Assembly: GCA_949825025.1 (NCBI GenBank)
Contig: OX463779.1
Location: 47,799,784 to 47,863,783 of the forward strand
Origin: Siphlonurus alternatus
Taxonomy: Eukaryota > Arthropoda > Insecta > Ephemeroptera > Siphlonuridae
Direction: 5' to 3'
DNA length: 64,000 nucleotides
The notes under the pieces were generated by a model, which saw only the letters and a list, made by a program, of their open reading frames with translations, had not been told where the DNA came from and searched no databases. A program made the translations under genes and the position numbers. The first letter of the stretch is position 1; each line of letters begins with the position of its first letter. Shown one piece after another: positions 37,904-48,806 of this stretch.

Positions 37904-38359
37904 AAAAATATTTTAAATTTTACCCACATAATTCGAAAATAATTACTTAAAATTACAAGTATACTTTTTTCTCTATATGTCATGAATCAGGAAAATAAAC
38001 ACAAATTAAATTCAAGTGTTAAACTCGCAAGAATGCAAAACATTTGAACATTTACGATACAATACATTTGTATGTAGAAGTGGTCTGGCTGCATAATCAC
38101 AGAAGGCGTTTAAATACAGCGAAGATACAAAAAGTGTCATAAACAAGTGCAGATCCAGGGGGGCTGCACCCCTTCCGAAATTTTGGATTTAACATGAGCA
38201 AAATATAGACATTTCTCCCAACCCAATTTTTTTTAACATGATGGGCCTTACGGAAGCAGCATCCCCCCTCCCTTCCCCGAAAAAAAATCTGAATCCTCGT
38301 CCAGTCATAACTCATAATATTTTCATTACAATAACAACCTTAATCACATTCTGTTCCAG

Positions 38360-38604
38360 TGGCCCACCTGAACCTGGCACACACCCTGGTGCAGGCAGGT
38401 CGCAGCTCCGAGGCGCTTGACGTGTACCGGCGGTGCGCACAACTAGACGGGACGGGCCTCAAGGACCCTCGCACCCACGAGGCCACCAAGATCTCGGCCC
38501 TGTTCCACCTGGGGAGGCTGCACGCCGACGAAGGTCGCTTCCAGGACGCCGTTATCGTGTACCGCGAGGCCATAGACAAGATGCCCGACTACTACCAGGC
38601 TCAG
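38360..38604 (+). CDS. Tmtc2: TMTC2-like exon: TPRs 3 and 4
   Basis: Acceptor AG at 38358-38359, donor GTAAGA at 38605. The first two bases complete a Val codon; the exon ends on a full codon. It encodes visible residues 384-464. AHLNLAHTLVQAGRSSEALD begins TPR 3; then DGTGLKDPRTHEATK is the linker typical of TMTC2, and ALFHLGRLHADEGRFQDAV with YREAIDKMPDYY forms TPR 4. The LKDP linker was one reason for naming it TMTC2-like. The exon is GC-rich with no interruptions. An F1 element begins only about 20 bp after the donor. Confidence 0.93.
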
Positions 38605-38623
38605 GTAAGACCGTGGTGCAGAA

Positions 38624-38751
38624 TATACACTACTCGCCTCTGAAAAGTTCCCTTTGCAGCCTTGTTAATCATCATGCTCCGTAAGAATAACACAGGGCAC
38701 GGTGATTAACAAGGCTGCAGAAGAGAACTTTTCAGAGGCAAGGAGTGTACA
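38624..38751. mobile_element. F1 foldback element, next to a splice donor
   Basis: TATACACTACTCGCCTCTG and CAGAGGCAAGGAGTGTACA ends. Inner GCAGCCTTGTTAATCATCAT pairs with GGTGATTAACAAGGCTGC. Arms match very well, and the flanks show TA on both sides. Confidence 0.92.
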
Positions 38752-38908
38752 TAAAATTTTGTCTTCTACTCGCACAATGGTTGTAACAAACCATTGTTTA
38801 TAATGTCTGTCACATGAATCCGTTTTCATTTTTAAACATGGGACGACGTAGTGTCTGATTATGCCACAAGAGCAGAGAACGTAATGGCATTGTTGGCGCT
38901 GGGTAAAC

Positions 38909-39139
38909 GCAGGGCTAATCCTCTATTATTAGGAGGTATGGTCACCCCCTTCCAGCTTATTGAATCCTAATGCTGAATTCTGATTGTCTTAGAAAAAACT
39001 CTTTTTGCTGAAATGCTTTTTCTATTGGTTAAACAGTTTTTTTTTTGCTTGTTTATAAATTTTAATTGTCTTTTTTTTTTTTTTTTTTTTGTAACGGACA
39101 GTAGTGATTATATCCGGTTTAATAGAGGATTAGCCCTGC
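38909..39139. mobile_element. Foldback element
   Basis: GCAGGGCTAATCCTCTATTA pairs with TAATAGAGGATTAGCCCTGC-type sequence ending at 39139. The centre is AT-rich with an oligo-T run. Confidence 0.82.
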
Positions 39140-39705
39140 ATAACAATTGCAACTTCATAATTAACGGTCATTTTCCATAAGTTAACATGTAAATAAACAA
39201 CCATGTTTGTTTTATTTCACGCAACAGACACAACAATAATTTGTTTACGAACAACGAGCAGAAGATTTTGGTTTTGTAGGTTATTCGATAGCTCATATAA
39301 ATACAATTTTCGTTGATATGTCCCTTGCTAACGTCACGAGCACATACCGGGCCATCACCAACTAGGCAGGGACTGAGATTCGTTCCAGATGGCGTGACGT
39401 CACTCCAGACATTTGGCCTAGGCTAATGGAGCGATGGACACTCCCGCATGAGGAGATTTTGAATGACATATGACCTGAGCTACCAACATTGGTGTGGGGG
39501 AGCTGTTCTTGTGTATGGAAGACTCCCAACTCAAACCGCTGAATTTAACTTGGAAATCGCTCTCTGAGTTAGCAGCTTGTCAAAATACGTTATAGTTACT
39601 GACAAGTTGTGGTTTTTTTATGATAGATGTGGCATCTTTGGTGATGCGTGGACTCTACATTATTTTATATGGCTACAATAAATAAGTTAATAATAAGACA
39701 ATAAG

Positions 39706-40080
39706 AGGTTGATCATAGCACAGTATATTGACCGGTTCTTGTTATATCACCGAAGTCAAGCAACGTCGGACATGGTTAGTACTTGGATGGGTGATCGTCT
39801 CATGTATAAGTTACGTTTCTCCCTTCCTAAATTCATCTCGCTTTCCACCCAATGCAGCGATGCCCAAAGCGACCCAAGCTTTGGACCATTGATAAAAAGT
39901 AGAGGTGTCCGTCCTGACTGAGGTTTTCAACGGTTCTCTCAATCTCACCTCAGTGAATGCTGAGCCGCGTAATAGACCGTGGCCATCATCATTTCCCTCT
40001 TTTATCCCTGCCCATTACCCCTCTTCGAGCTGTAAGCTCTTAATAAAGGGTGTATCCTTGCAAAAAAAATAAAAAATAAA
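39706..40080 (+). mobile_element. SINE with 5S rRNA-derived head
   Basis: The head reads GTTGATCATAGCAC, ACCGGTTCTTG, ATCACCGAAGTCAAGCAACG, TCGGACATGGTTAGTACTTG, GATGGGTGATCG, a close match to animal 5S rRNA including box A (near 39757-39769) and box C (near 39785-39797). The body has CCGTCCTGACTGAGGTTTTC, matching the other SINEs. The 3' end is an A-rich tail at 40060-40080. It is not a functional 5S gene: the 3' third of 5S is missing and it runs into the SINE body. Confidence 0.88.
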
Positions 40081-40270
40081 TAACATTCTTTATTTACAAA
40101 ACTGATGTAATTTTAAAACTTTTGATTGAATTTTCAGTCAACCTATTCCAAGCATAATTGTTTAAGCACCATTCTTCCTTGCTTTTGGTACCTTCATTTT
40201 TAAAGTGGGATGTTCAAAAATATATATGCATGGTACCTGAGAGCCCTTATGATGAGCAGGAAAAATCACA

Positions 40271-40575
40271 ATGGAGTATCAACCTCAAAATTTTTTTATT
40301 GCAAAAGTATGGATAGACGGTGCAAAGTTATGCCACTCTGATTTTTTCAGATTTTTTAGAGTCCGGGAAGTATTGCTAAAAAGTTTTGCCGATATCGGGT
40401 TTGAATCCACGCTCCTTTTAATAGGTTCTATCTTTTTATTATTAAGAGAGGCGTCCAGAGGCGTCACTTTTTTAATAATTTTTTAAAAATGGTTCGCGAC
40501 TCTAAAAAATGCGAAAAAAATCAGACTAGCATAACTTTGCACCTTCCATCCTTTTCTGCGATATATTTTATTTTT
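40271..40575. mobile_element. F2 foldback element, subtype b
   Basis: Left ATGGAGTATCAACCTC and ATGGATAGACGGTGCAAAG; right CTTTGCACCTTCCATCC. The middle has GATATCGGGTTTGAATCCAC, B-box-like on the reverse strand. Confidence 0.8.
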
Positions 40576-41130
40576 TATTTATTTTTTTTTTTTTTAGTTT
40601 TATATTCTGTCTCTTAATACAGGATTTTTTTTAATGAATCTTCTCATAGACGCGCTACAATATCGAATTACCAAGGATAACATCTAAGCATAAATTGAAG
40701 ATAGAGATACAAAAAGTCATAATTTATAATAATTATAATATTGTATATATTGTAATAATTAATCAGAAACCCCACATCATATCACGTTTATAACTTTATT
40801 ATAGTAGTACAATAGATTTCGATTTGAATATATTTTGTATTAAAATTAATCCTTTCAGTTTTAAAATTACTATGTTCATCATATAACAGAATCTAATTCG
40901 TAAAGCAAAGTGATGATGATATATTATAGTTAATAAATTACATTTCATATTTTGTAATCTTATTAATCCATCAAAATTCATTACACAATGCTACTATTGT
41001 AAATCTGGATAATGACATGCAGAGTAATTGAAATTTTTGTAAAATGATATAAATTTCATATAAAACAAAAGATTAAATTAATAATGGAAATCTTATATTA
41101 TATTACATATTTTGAAATTCCCAAACATCA

Positions 41131-41525
41131 CCCTAGTTGAAAATTTATCATCCTTTACACGTTTAAATCTAATGTTATAATATCTTTTTACCTCAAAAAA
41201 TATCTTATTTCTTCCTCGCTCAAAATGAGGATGAAATGGAGACAATAAGGGACATTTACAAAGCTTTAAGGCCACAATTAAGGCTCAATAATTTAAGACC
41301 AGAAATTTTGGGTCTAAAAAACACGTCTAAAATCAAACTTTAAATTATTGAGCCTTAAATGTGGCCTTAAGACTTTGTGAATGCCCCTTAATATATTTTA
41401 TGTTTAATAAGAGGAGAAAAGACGTAATCTCGTCTTTTTTTCTCTAAAATGGTGGAAAATAGGAGGGAATTAGACGAGGAGAGAGCTTAATAGCGAATAA
41501 AAGATGAAATTTATTTAAACTCGGG
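41131..41525 (-). mobile_element. F4 foldback element, interrupted by F3
   Basis: Starts CCCTAGTTGAAAATTTATC; has CAAAATGAGGATGAAATGG and, after the insert, TAATAAGAGGAGAAAAGACG, AAATGGTGGAAAATAGG and ATTTAAACTCGGG. Confidence 0.87.
41248..41389. mobile_element. F3 foldback nested in F4, possible AATA duplication
   Basis: Ends AGGGACATTTACAAAGC and CTTTGTGAATGCCCCTT; inner TTAAGGCCACAATTAAGGC pairs with GCCTTAAATGTGGCCTTAA. AATA precedes (41244-41247) and follows (41390-41393). Confidence 0.82.
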
Positions 41526-42214
41526 TGGCTTTTGAGATTAAACATTTTACTTCAAATTTTGGAGAACAATAAATTTTAAAGTTAACATATTGTGAAAGCT
41601 TTCCAACCATGACACCCACCAGTATGAAAAGTTCCATTAAGTTTAATTCAAACATAGTTTGGTACGCTCTAGCACCATCTATATACGATGTTTGTATTGT
41701 GTTATTTACTCTATTGAGAGGCAGCTAGGCGTTCACTAGAATGCAAATACGCCCTTCTCTAAGTGCCCTTTTGTTGTGTCAGGACCAGAAGTGGCTAGAA
41801 CTTGAGGATCTATGTGCTTTGTCCCAACTAAATAGCAACCACCTCAGCTCTGTAGCGTTATTTATCACAATAATATATGACACATTTTCTGGAATTCAAT
41901 TAATCATATCAGAAATGAAAAGAGGAAATAATTTTTACATAACATGTGTTTTTGTTAAAGTATTGCACTCTAATCAGAAAATATTTATATAAATATTCTC
42001 TGCTGTAATTTCAAATAAATATATTATATAATTGAGCATTATTACTTAAATTCGTTCACAAAGAAAAATGAAAATTTTATTATAAAATACATTTATAAAT
42101 GTATTATGTCTTTGCATCTAGAAACTATAAACACGTGTGCCTCGATCAATTAAAATAATTTACCAGAAGCATGTCCTGATATTTTTTTTAGCATTTTTTA
42201 GCGTTATAGTTATT

Positions 42215-42330
42215 AAAGTCGTTCTTATTGATCTTTGGTTTGACGTCACGTGACCCTCCCATTAGAGTTGTATTGGAGGACAAAGGAAAATGTTCGTGAC
42301 GTCAAATCAAAGAAAAATGGGGACGACTTT
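42215..42330. repeat. Hairpin with TGACGTCA in each arm
   Basis: GGTTTGACGTCACG (about 42237) pairs with CGTGACGTCAAAT (about 42294); outer AAAGTCGTTC and GGACGACTTT extend the pairing. About 116 bp. Confidence 0.8.
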
Positions 42331-42422
42331 ACATACAAATTTATTTAACGATAAATATAAGTATTATTTACAAAACAGCATGATGACGTATTTTTTATAT
42401 AAAAATTTGACAATATTCATAT

Positions 42423-42692
42423 CCCGAAATGAAATAAATTTCATCTTTTCTTCGCTATTAAACTCTCTCCTCTCGTCTTTTGTCCTCTTATTTTGCACCA
42501 TTTTAGAGGAAAAAATAGGTGGGAAAGACGTTATTACCTCTTTTTTCCTCTTCTTGAGCATAAAATGTTAGAAATATTGTCTTTATTTCATCCTCACTTT
42601 GAGCGAAGAGGAAATAAGATGTGTTTTAGAGGTAAAAAGATTAGGTTTAGACGCGTAAAGGATGAGTTGAAGACGTAATTTTTCATCTAGGG
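42423..42692 (+). mobile_element. F4 foldback element
   Basis: CCCGAAATGAAATAAATTTC to TTTTCATCTAGGG. All landmarks are present: TTGCACCATTTTAGAGG, CATAAAATGTTAGAAATATT, GAGCGAAGAGGAAATAAG, GATTAGGTTTAGACGCG. Flanked by AT on both sides. Confidence 0.92.
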
Positions 42693-43787
42693 ATACTGTA
42701 TAATATATTTTGGATATGGCATTATTATTATATTATAATGGAATTGAAGTTGAATATTTTAGTTTATTATTTGAAATATATTTTTACTTTTTTTTTTTTT
42801 TTTTTACTTCGAAGGAAAAAATTGCCAATCTGATTTTTTTTTTTTTTTTTACGTATGCATGCACGAAGTTATAGCTTGTAGGTCGATAAATTCATTGAAA
42901 AGCTAACAAAACCTCAACTAAAAAGCTTTTTGGCCGCAGGGTTTGGGTCATTGGTTTGCTTCCAGGTCGTCCTCCATAAATCATTAGTTGCGATAGTGTA
43001 TGTATGCTCTACATCATTTTAATATAACATTGGTGCTTCGCTAAAGCCACATGCCATAAGTTATGCAATATAATCTGCCATGTTGGTATTATATACTACA
43101 GTAATAATGTATGTTGGTAAAATGATGCAGTACTGTTCACGAGAAGATAAGACCACTCAATTTACCATACGGTCAGCAGTGTTATGATTATATTTTATCA
43201 TATTATGATCTTATCATATCACGAGAGAGCTATTGTTATAAACATAACAATTGAACTTATAAATCATTTTTATAATGTAAAATATCAAAATATCAAATAT
43301 ATTTTAATATCTTTGAAGGATCAAAATTAAACTAATTTTACGTTAATTTAGAAATTTTATTTTTAATTTATCATCAATAAAATAATCACATTTTAACCCT
43401 AGTATTATAAGGGGGGGGGAGGTCAAGACGACCCGTAGTTCTTTTAAAACTGGAGAAAAATGTAAAATACTGCTACAAAAATTCTGAAAAAAATTGTAAT
43501 CTTTAGTTAGCTCTATTGACGTCATAAAGACAAGTATGGACATCTGGTGGATTTTACCTGGGTGATTCTAAAAGTGTCATTGTTTTGATATCTGAGCTTT
43601 GCTACTGGCTAAAGTACACGTGTAGTTGAGTCATACTGATTCTACAGAGGCTGTTTTCAATGCCACCTCTTGGTACTTTATGAGGTCAATACCTGACAAT
43701 GTATTTTCACAAAAAAAAAAGGAAAACTTATTTTTTAACATATGGGAAATAGCGGGTCGTTTCGACCCCCCTCTTTGATATAGCGTG

Positions 43788-44067
43788 CCCGAGTTGAAAT
43801 GAATTACTTCATCTTTTATTCGATATTAAGCTCTTTCCTCGTCTAATTCCCTCTTAATTTGCACCATTTTAGAGGAAAAAATAGGGTAAAAAGACAAGAT
43901 TACTTAATTTTTCCTCTTCTTGAGCATAAAAATTTAGAAATGTTGTCTCCATTTCATCTTCATTTAAACGAAGAGGAAATAAGATGTGTTTTAGAGGTAG
44001 AAATATTAGGTTTAGACAGTTTAGATGTATAAAAGATGAGTTGAAGATGTAAATTGTTCAACTAGGG
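43788..44067 (+). mobile_element. F4 foldback element
   Basis: CCCGAGTTGAAATGAATTAC to TTGTTCAACTAGGG. Flanked by TG on both sides. It has a short internal duplication near 44010-44035. Confidence 0.92.
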
Positions 44068-44153
44068 TGTGACAAAAATCCCTTGGTTATAAAATTATAA
44101 GGTGCTACTTTTAATTAATTAACATACAAACACACACACCCTTTCTGTTAGAA

Positions 44154-44235
44154 GGTCTTGAACCCATGACCTCAGAGAAGTCAAGCAGACAACGACGTAC
44201 TTGATGGTAAAATTGAGCTGTTAGCTGCGTGTTCT
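44154..44235 (-). mobile_element. tRNA-like SINE head
   Basis: On the minus strand, GGTTCAAGACC at 44164-44154 is a perfect B box, and CAGCTCAATTTTACC near 44223-44209 resembles an A box. Spacing fits a tRNA-derived promoter. The body could not be delimited, and it does not fold as an intact tRNA by eye. Confidence 0.5.
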
Positions 44236-44993
44236 AACGGCGCTCATTTCCTCCCTGTGGCTTGGGTAAACACCTCCTTGCCTAGTGGCGCCCTCAGGGG
44301 TGGTGGCGTCACTATGGCGCCGCCTGTCATGGCCTATGCTTGAGCAAACAATTGGAGGAAGAAGGAACTCTGCCTATGTCCACACCGTAGATACATTTTC
44401 CATGCCGGAACTTGGTTGCCAGAGCATCTCAGCCAGTCCTTTGTCTGTCCCAGGGGGTAATCTCCCTGCACCCTCTAATTCCAGCAGTCAATCACGATCA
44501 AGGACAGTTCTGACGTCCGCAAATTCTAATCACTTTGTCTTTCACAATATATTTCAATTAGAAGAGATTCTCTCTCAATTAAATTCGATAACATTATGCC
44601 TTCCAGACTGATACTTTTGTATATAAAAAGTAAGAGTGGAGATTTACCACACAGATTTAGAGATGTAATAGGATTTGATTGATTGTTAAATTGGTTTAAT
44701 ATACCATGTTTTTTGTTTGCAACATTTAGTGAAACTTTTGCTTTCAATTTTGTATGTTTCATATTTATTTTGACTGATTATTTAAAAAAAAATTAACTGA
44801 TTTTTATTTTTATTTTATGAGTTTGAAAATTATATTCACGAAATAACAAAAATATTGCAATACTTAGAATGAATTAAATTAATTTTGTCAGTGCTGCTAT
44901 ATATTTAAATATGAATGTAACGAATTGCCATAATTATACAATATTCTGGTATAATATAATTTGATACCCATTTTCAAAAGGTTTAAAACTCTT

Positions 44994-45170
44994 ATATATC
45001 ATCCCTTGTCTGCAATAATGAGCTATCTGCTATTTTAGTTGAGCGCAATTATGAGCTGTAAATCAGTATAAATAAAGCTAATTTTTGCTCACACCTGAAA
45101 TAACAGACAGCTCATTATTGCAACGAGATCATGGTAGTCAAATAGCTCATTATTTGGTACGATTTCTTCA
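44994..45170. mobile_element. F6 foldback element, diverged
   Basis: TGCAATAATGAGCTATCTGC at the left, CAGACAGCTCATTATTGC and AATAGCTCATTATTTGG at the right. It shares these with the copy at 45885-46068. Confidence 0.78.
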
Positions 45171-45587
45171 GTTCGTTTTATTTACCTTGTAACGCCCCAA
45201 TATCGACCCCCCGAGTCACGCCCGTGATTAATCTCACCCCCACATCCCACAAAGTGACACAACCGGCCTTGTATCAACAACAGCAGCCACTATGGGGTGG
45301 CTACATCGATTTAACCCTTCTGGGTGCGTCTTATATGACAGCACTGTGTTTATGACTATAAGTGTATATTACCCGCTTATCATCAGTTCACCGCACCATT
45401 AATAATGAACTAAAATTTTCAATCTCTTGTTTCTACGATCGTACTCTTTTTTTTAACCCTCATCAGATTAACGTGAAAATATATTTGCCATCATTTTTAT
45501 GTACTGTTCAAATCTATATTTTAAAATGATGAAGTTTTTGTTATTTAAATATGAAGTTAATAATAAAATAATGAATAATATAAACAG

Positions 45588-45854
45588 CCCGAGTTTAAAT
45601 GAATTTAATATTTTATTCACTATTTAACTCTCCTCTCGTCTTTTTTTCTCTTATTTTGTACCATTTTTAGGGGAAAAAAGAGGTGAAAAAGACGAGATTA
45701 CGTCTTTTTTTTCCTCTTCTTAAGCATAAAATGTTAGAAATATTGTCTTCATTTAATCTTCACTTTGAGCGAGGAAGAAATAAGATGTGTTTTAGAGATA
45801 AAAAGATTAGGTTTAGACGTGTAAAAGACGTAAAACGTAATTTTTCAACTAGGG
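45588..45854 (+). mobile_element. F4 foldback element, left half of an inverted pair
   Basis: CCCGAGTTTAAATGAATTT to TTTTTCAACTAGGG with all F4 landmarks. Flanked by AG on both sides. Confidence 0.9.
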
Positions 45855-45884
45855 AGGTTTTATTTTGTATTAACATATGCATAT

Positions 45885-46068
45885 ATTATATATCGTCCCT
45901 CTTCCGCAATAATGAGCTATCTGCCTACCATGATTTTGTTGCAATAATGAGCTGTCTGCTATTACAAGTGAGCTCAATTATTAAAACAGTATAAACTAAA
46001 GCTCATTGTTGCGCTCACTTGAAATTGCATGCAGATAGCTCATTATTCCGGACGAGGGACGATATATA
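45885..46068. mobile_element. F6 foldback element between two F4 copies
   Basis: Ends TATATCGTCCCTCTTCCGC and CGGACGAGGGACGATATA; inner AATAATGAGCTATCTGC pairs with GCAGATAGCTCATTATT. It abuts the next F4 copy with no gap. Confidence 0.88.
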
Positions 46069-46329
46069 CCCTAGTCGAAAAATTGCGTCCTTTGCACCTC
46101 TCAACTCTCAACCTAATCTTAAAACATATTTTTATCTCAAAAAAATCTTAATTCTTCTTCGCTTAAAGTGAGTATAAAATGGAAACAGTATTTCTAACAT
46201 TTTATGCTCAATAAGAGAAAAGAGGACGTAATCTCATCCTTTTTCCTCTTTTTTCCTCAAAAATGGTGGAAATTAGACGAGAAAATTAGCTTAATAGATA
46301 ATGAAAGATGGCATTTATTTCAAATTGAG
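46069..46329 (-). mobile_element. F4 foldback element, right half of an inverted pair
   Basis: Starts CCCTAGTCGAAAAATTGCG, ends CATTTATTTCAAATTGAG; carries CATTTTATGCTCAATAAG and AAATGGTGGAAATTAGACG. More diverged than the copy at 45588. Confidence 0.85.
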
Positions 46330-47137
46330 TTATTTTATTTTGTAGGATTATACATATTAAACCGATGAATAAGACACTAATTTCGTTACATAACGTAATT
46401 TTTTTTATTTTCATACATTGTGGTTATTTTTAGTTATTGACGTCACTATCATGTAGCTTGGTAAACACAAAGTTCTAAATATATATTATTAATAACACGA
46501 GACGTTTTAAATTATTATAAACAATTCTATTATAAATAATTTAATGAATAAATGGATTACAAATTCACATGCTAATAATTTTCTCATCATGTAAAATAAT
46601 TAATATATTCAAATAAAAATGAATTACTTCAGTTGAGAATAAATTTTGAGCGTGATAATATTATACAGTGTGGTGCAGACAGGCGTTAGAGATTCATATT
46701 ATACAGCTTACATTCTGTATATGACTGTGTGGTCCTGTAATTCTATTAGTTCCACAATAGCGTGAAACTGGATGAGATGGATTTGTGGAAATGAACATCG
46801 ACGTTGAGAGAGAAGGGTGGTATTCTCACACATAATAAACATCGTGGTGTATAACACAAGCTTATTAACTTTAACATGTCATCACAATGTCAAATTAAAA
46901 ACAATAACGAAAATGACAAAACACAATTAAATTTTAAATTAGGATTACAATTATTTTTGTTAAAGTAATTTTTGTATGTTATTAAATTTAATGTTGGAAA
47001 TTAAATTAATGTTGACAAATTATAGCATTAAATAAACGAAATTAAGGTCTCATTTTAAAAAAAAAGCTTTTATTTTGATAGGAAATGGTATTTTAATGAT
47101 TGTTCTTTTTTAAGTACTTTCAATTTTTTACTTTAAT

Positions 47138-47585
47138 TAAAGGCCGATTCACATGGCGACAATAGTGCTGCGACGCGATTTTGACGCAAAAGCTGTTAAA
47201 TCTTAAGGCGGATTCATATGGCGATTTTTATCATGCGACGCGACTTGCTGTGACATCCATTGGCGGACAAATTTGGCTATTAAAAAAAGAGCATCGCAAT
47301 GAACGCGATTTCGCTGCCGCACCCCTACGAATTCGCTCGCCGCATAAGATTTCACAGCTTGTGTGACAAAATCGCGTCGCATCGCCGTACCGTTGTCGCC
47401 ATCTGAATCTGCCTTTATGCGGCGAGCAAATTCGCCAGGTTGCGGCTGTGAATATCGCATTAATTACGATGCTCTTTTTTTAAATCGTCAAATGTCATAT
47501 TCGCTCGCCGCATAAAGGCACAGCAAGTACGCATTATTCACGTTGCGTCGCATCATAAAAATCACCATGTGAATCTGCCTTTAAA
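47138..47585. mobile_element. F5 compound array
   Basis: Contains several F5 ends in sequence: AAGGCCGATTCACATGGCG (47140), AAGGCGGATTCATATGGCG (about 47206), GCGTCGCATCGCC, ATCTGAATCTGCCTTTA (about 47400-47416) and CATGTGAATCTGCCTTTA (about 47567-47584). This looks like two or three F5 elements inserted into or next to each other. Open frames on both strands are by-products. Confidence 0.78.
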
Positions 47586-48539
47586 GATATTGTTTAAAAT
47601 TTACTTTAAGAGGTGGTGTGGGGTTGTACAACAAACAAATTTAATGTCGCTGCTGCCTCCTGGTGGTGACAGGCGGTACTGACACGAATGAAAGATGACA
47701 GGAAGGACTTTACAATGGTGTATGTACATCTTCATATTACACATTTAAATGTAAGAAAATGAGACATAAAAAACGTGTTGTTACAAGTCGAGACAGTTGT
47801 CAGCGACAATGAGTGATTGTTGACAAAAAAAAAAGTCGAGTCTCATTCAATAGAGACTGCTAATTAGATCGATAAACAACGTTTTATCAAAGACTTTAAG
47901 TGACTTTAGTTTTAGTACATTATTATTGTAATGAACAACATACAACAAGAAAATTCAACTACAAAACTCAATGAAAAGAAATAATCTATTCATATATACT
48001 TAAAATTTTAACATCTTTAATTTAAAACCTAGTATTATTGCATTGTAATTACTTCTGTTTTAGCAACAATCGATTTATGAATAGTGATAGGTGATTCGTA
48101 TAGTTTTTAATAACGAAAATTATTTTATTGTAAAGTAATTTTTATTTTAATAAAAAAAATCTTATTCCTACATTCACAACCTGATATTAAGTGATTAAGT
48201 CTATTTTTAAATGCACAATCAATTCATGATAAAGAACATAATATGGATCATTAAATATAATTTTCATTGCGAATTTCAAGAACAGACCTAGTATTCAAAT
48301 ATCCATTCTCTACTCGATCCTCATTATTTCATATTACACCAAAGTTGGCTGGTAGCTTCTCCCAGGTAGTCTCCTTGGTCGACCACGTACAAGAGAGGCT
48401 GCAGGGCCGGCCACAACCCCCGGGACCTCCAGCAGCAAATTCTGTTACCAGAGCTTGTGGCTACCAACTTTCCACTGCGGTGAGGCAAGTTGGGAAACAA
48501 GTTCCAACTTGAAGAGGCGGGAAAAATTTTAAAAAAATT

Positions 48540-48806
48540 CTCAATTTGAAATAAATTTCATCTTTCATTCGCTAATAAGCTCTCCTCTCGTCCAATTTCC
48601 TCTTATCTTACAAAAAAAAAAAAAAAAAGAAGGAAAAATACAAGATTACTTATTTTTTTCTCTTATTGAGCATAAAATATTAGAAATATTGTCTTAATTT
48701 CATCTTCACTTTGAGCGTAGAGGAAATAAGATGTGACTTAGAGGTGAAAATATTATAGGTTTAGACGTGTAAAGGTGAATTGAAGACGTAATTTTTAATA
48801 AAAAGG
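48540..48806 (+). mobile_element. F4 foldback element, decayed ends
   Basis: CTCAATTTGAAATAAATTTC start; landmarks CATAAAATATTAGAAATATT, AGGAAATAAGATGTGACTT; terminal CAACTAGGG replaced by AATAAAAAGG. Confidence 0.8.

Larger units (their letters stand above)
34042..38359 (+). other. Intron, about 4.3 kb
   Basis: Donor GTGAGA, acceptor CACATTCTGTTCCAG. It contains an F1 copy (34349-34458), an F3 copy (35534-35711), an F4 copy interrupted by an F3-like element (36609-37008), a foldback (37675-37903) and fragments of GGATCC-type hAT-like ends (about 34730-34795 and 38140-38200). The remainder is AT-rich. Confidence 0.85.

Noticed and set aside
39706..39800. A 5S rRNA gene
   Set aside because: Only the 5' two thirds match 5S, and the sequence continues into a SINE body with an A-rich tail.
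44285..44611. 108-codon ORF in a GC-richer patch
   Set aside because: Composition suggests something other than plain intron, but the protein has no family signature and the frame runs into AT-rich DNA; not supported as a gene.
48267..48512. 81-codon ORF across a GC-rich patch
   Set aside because: No family match; only part of the ORF is GC-rich. Possibly an old insertion.
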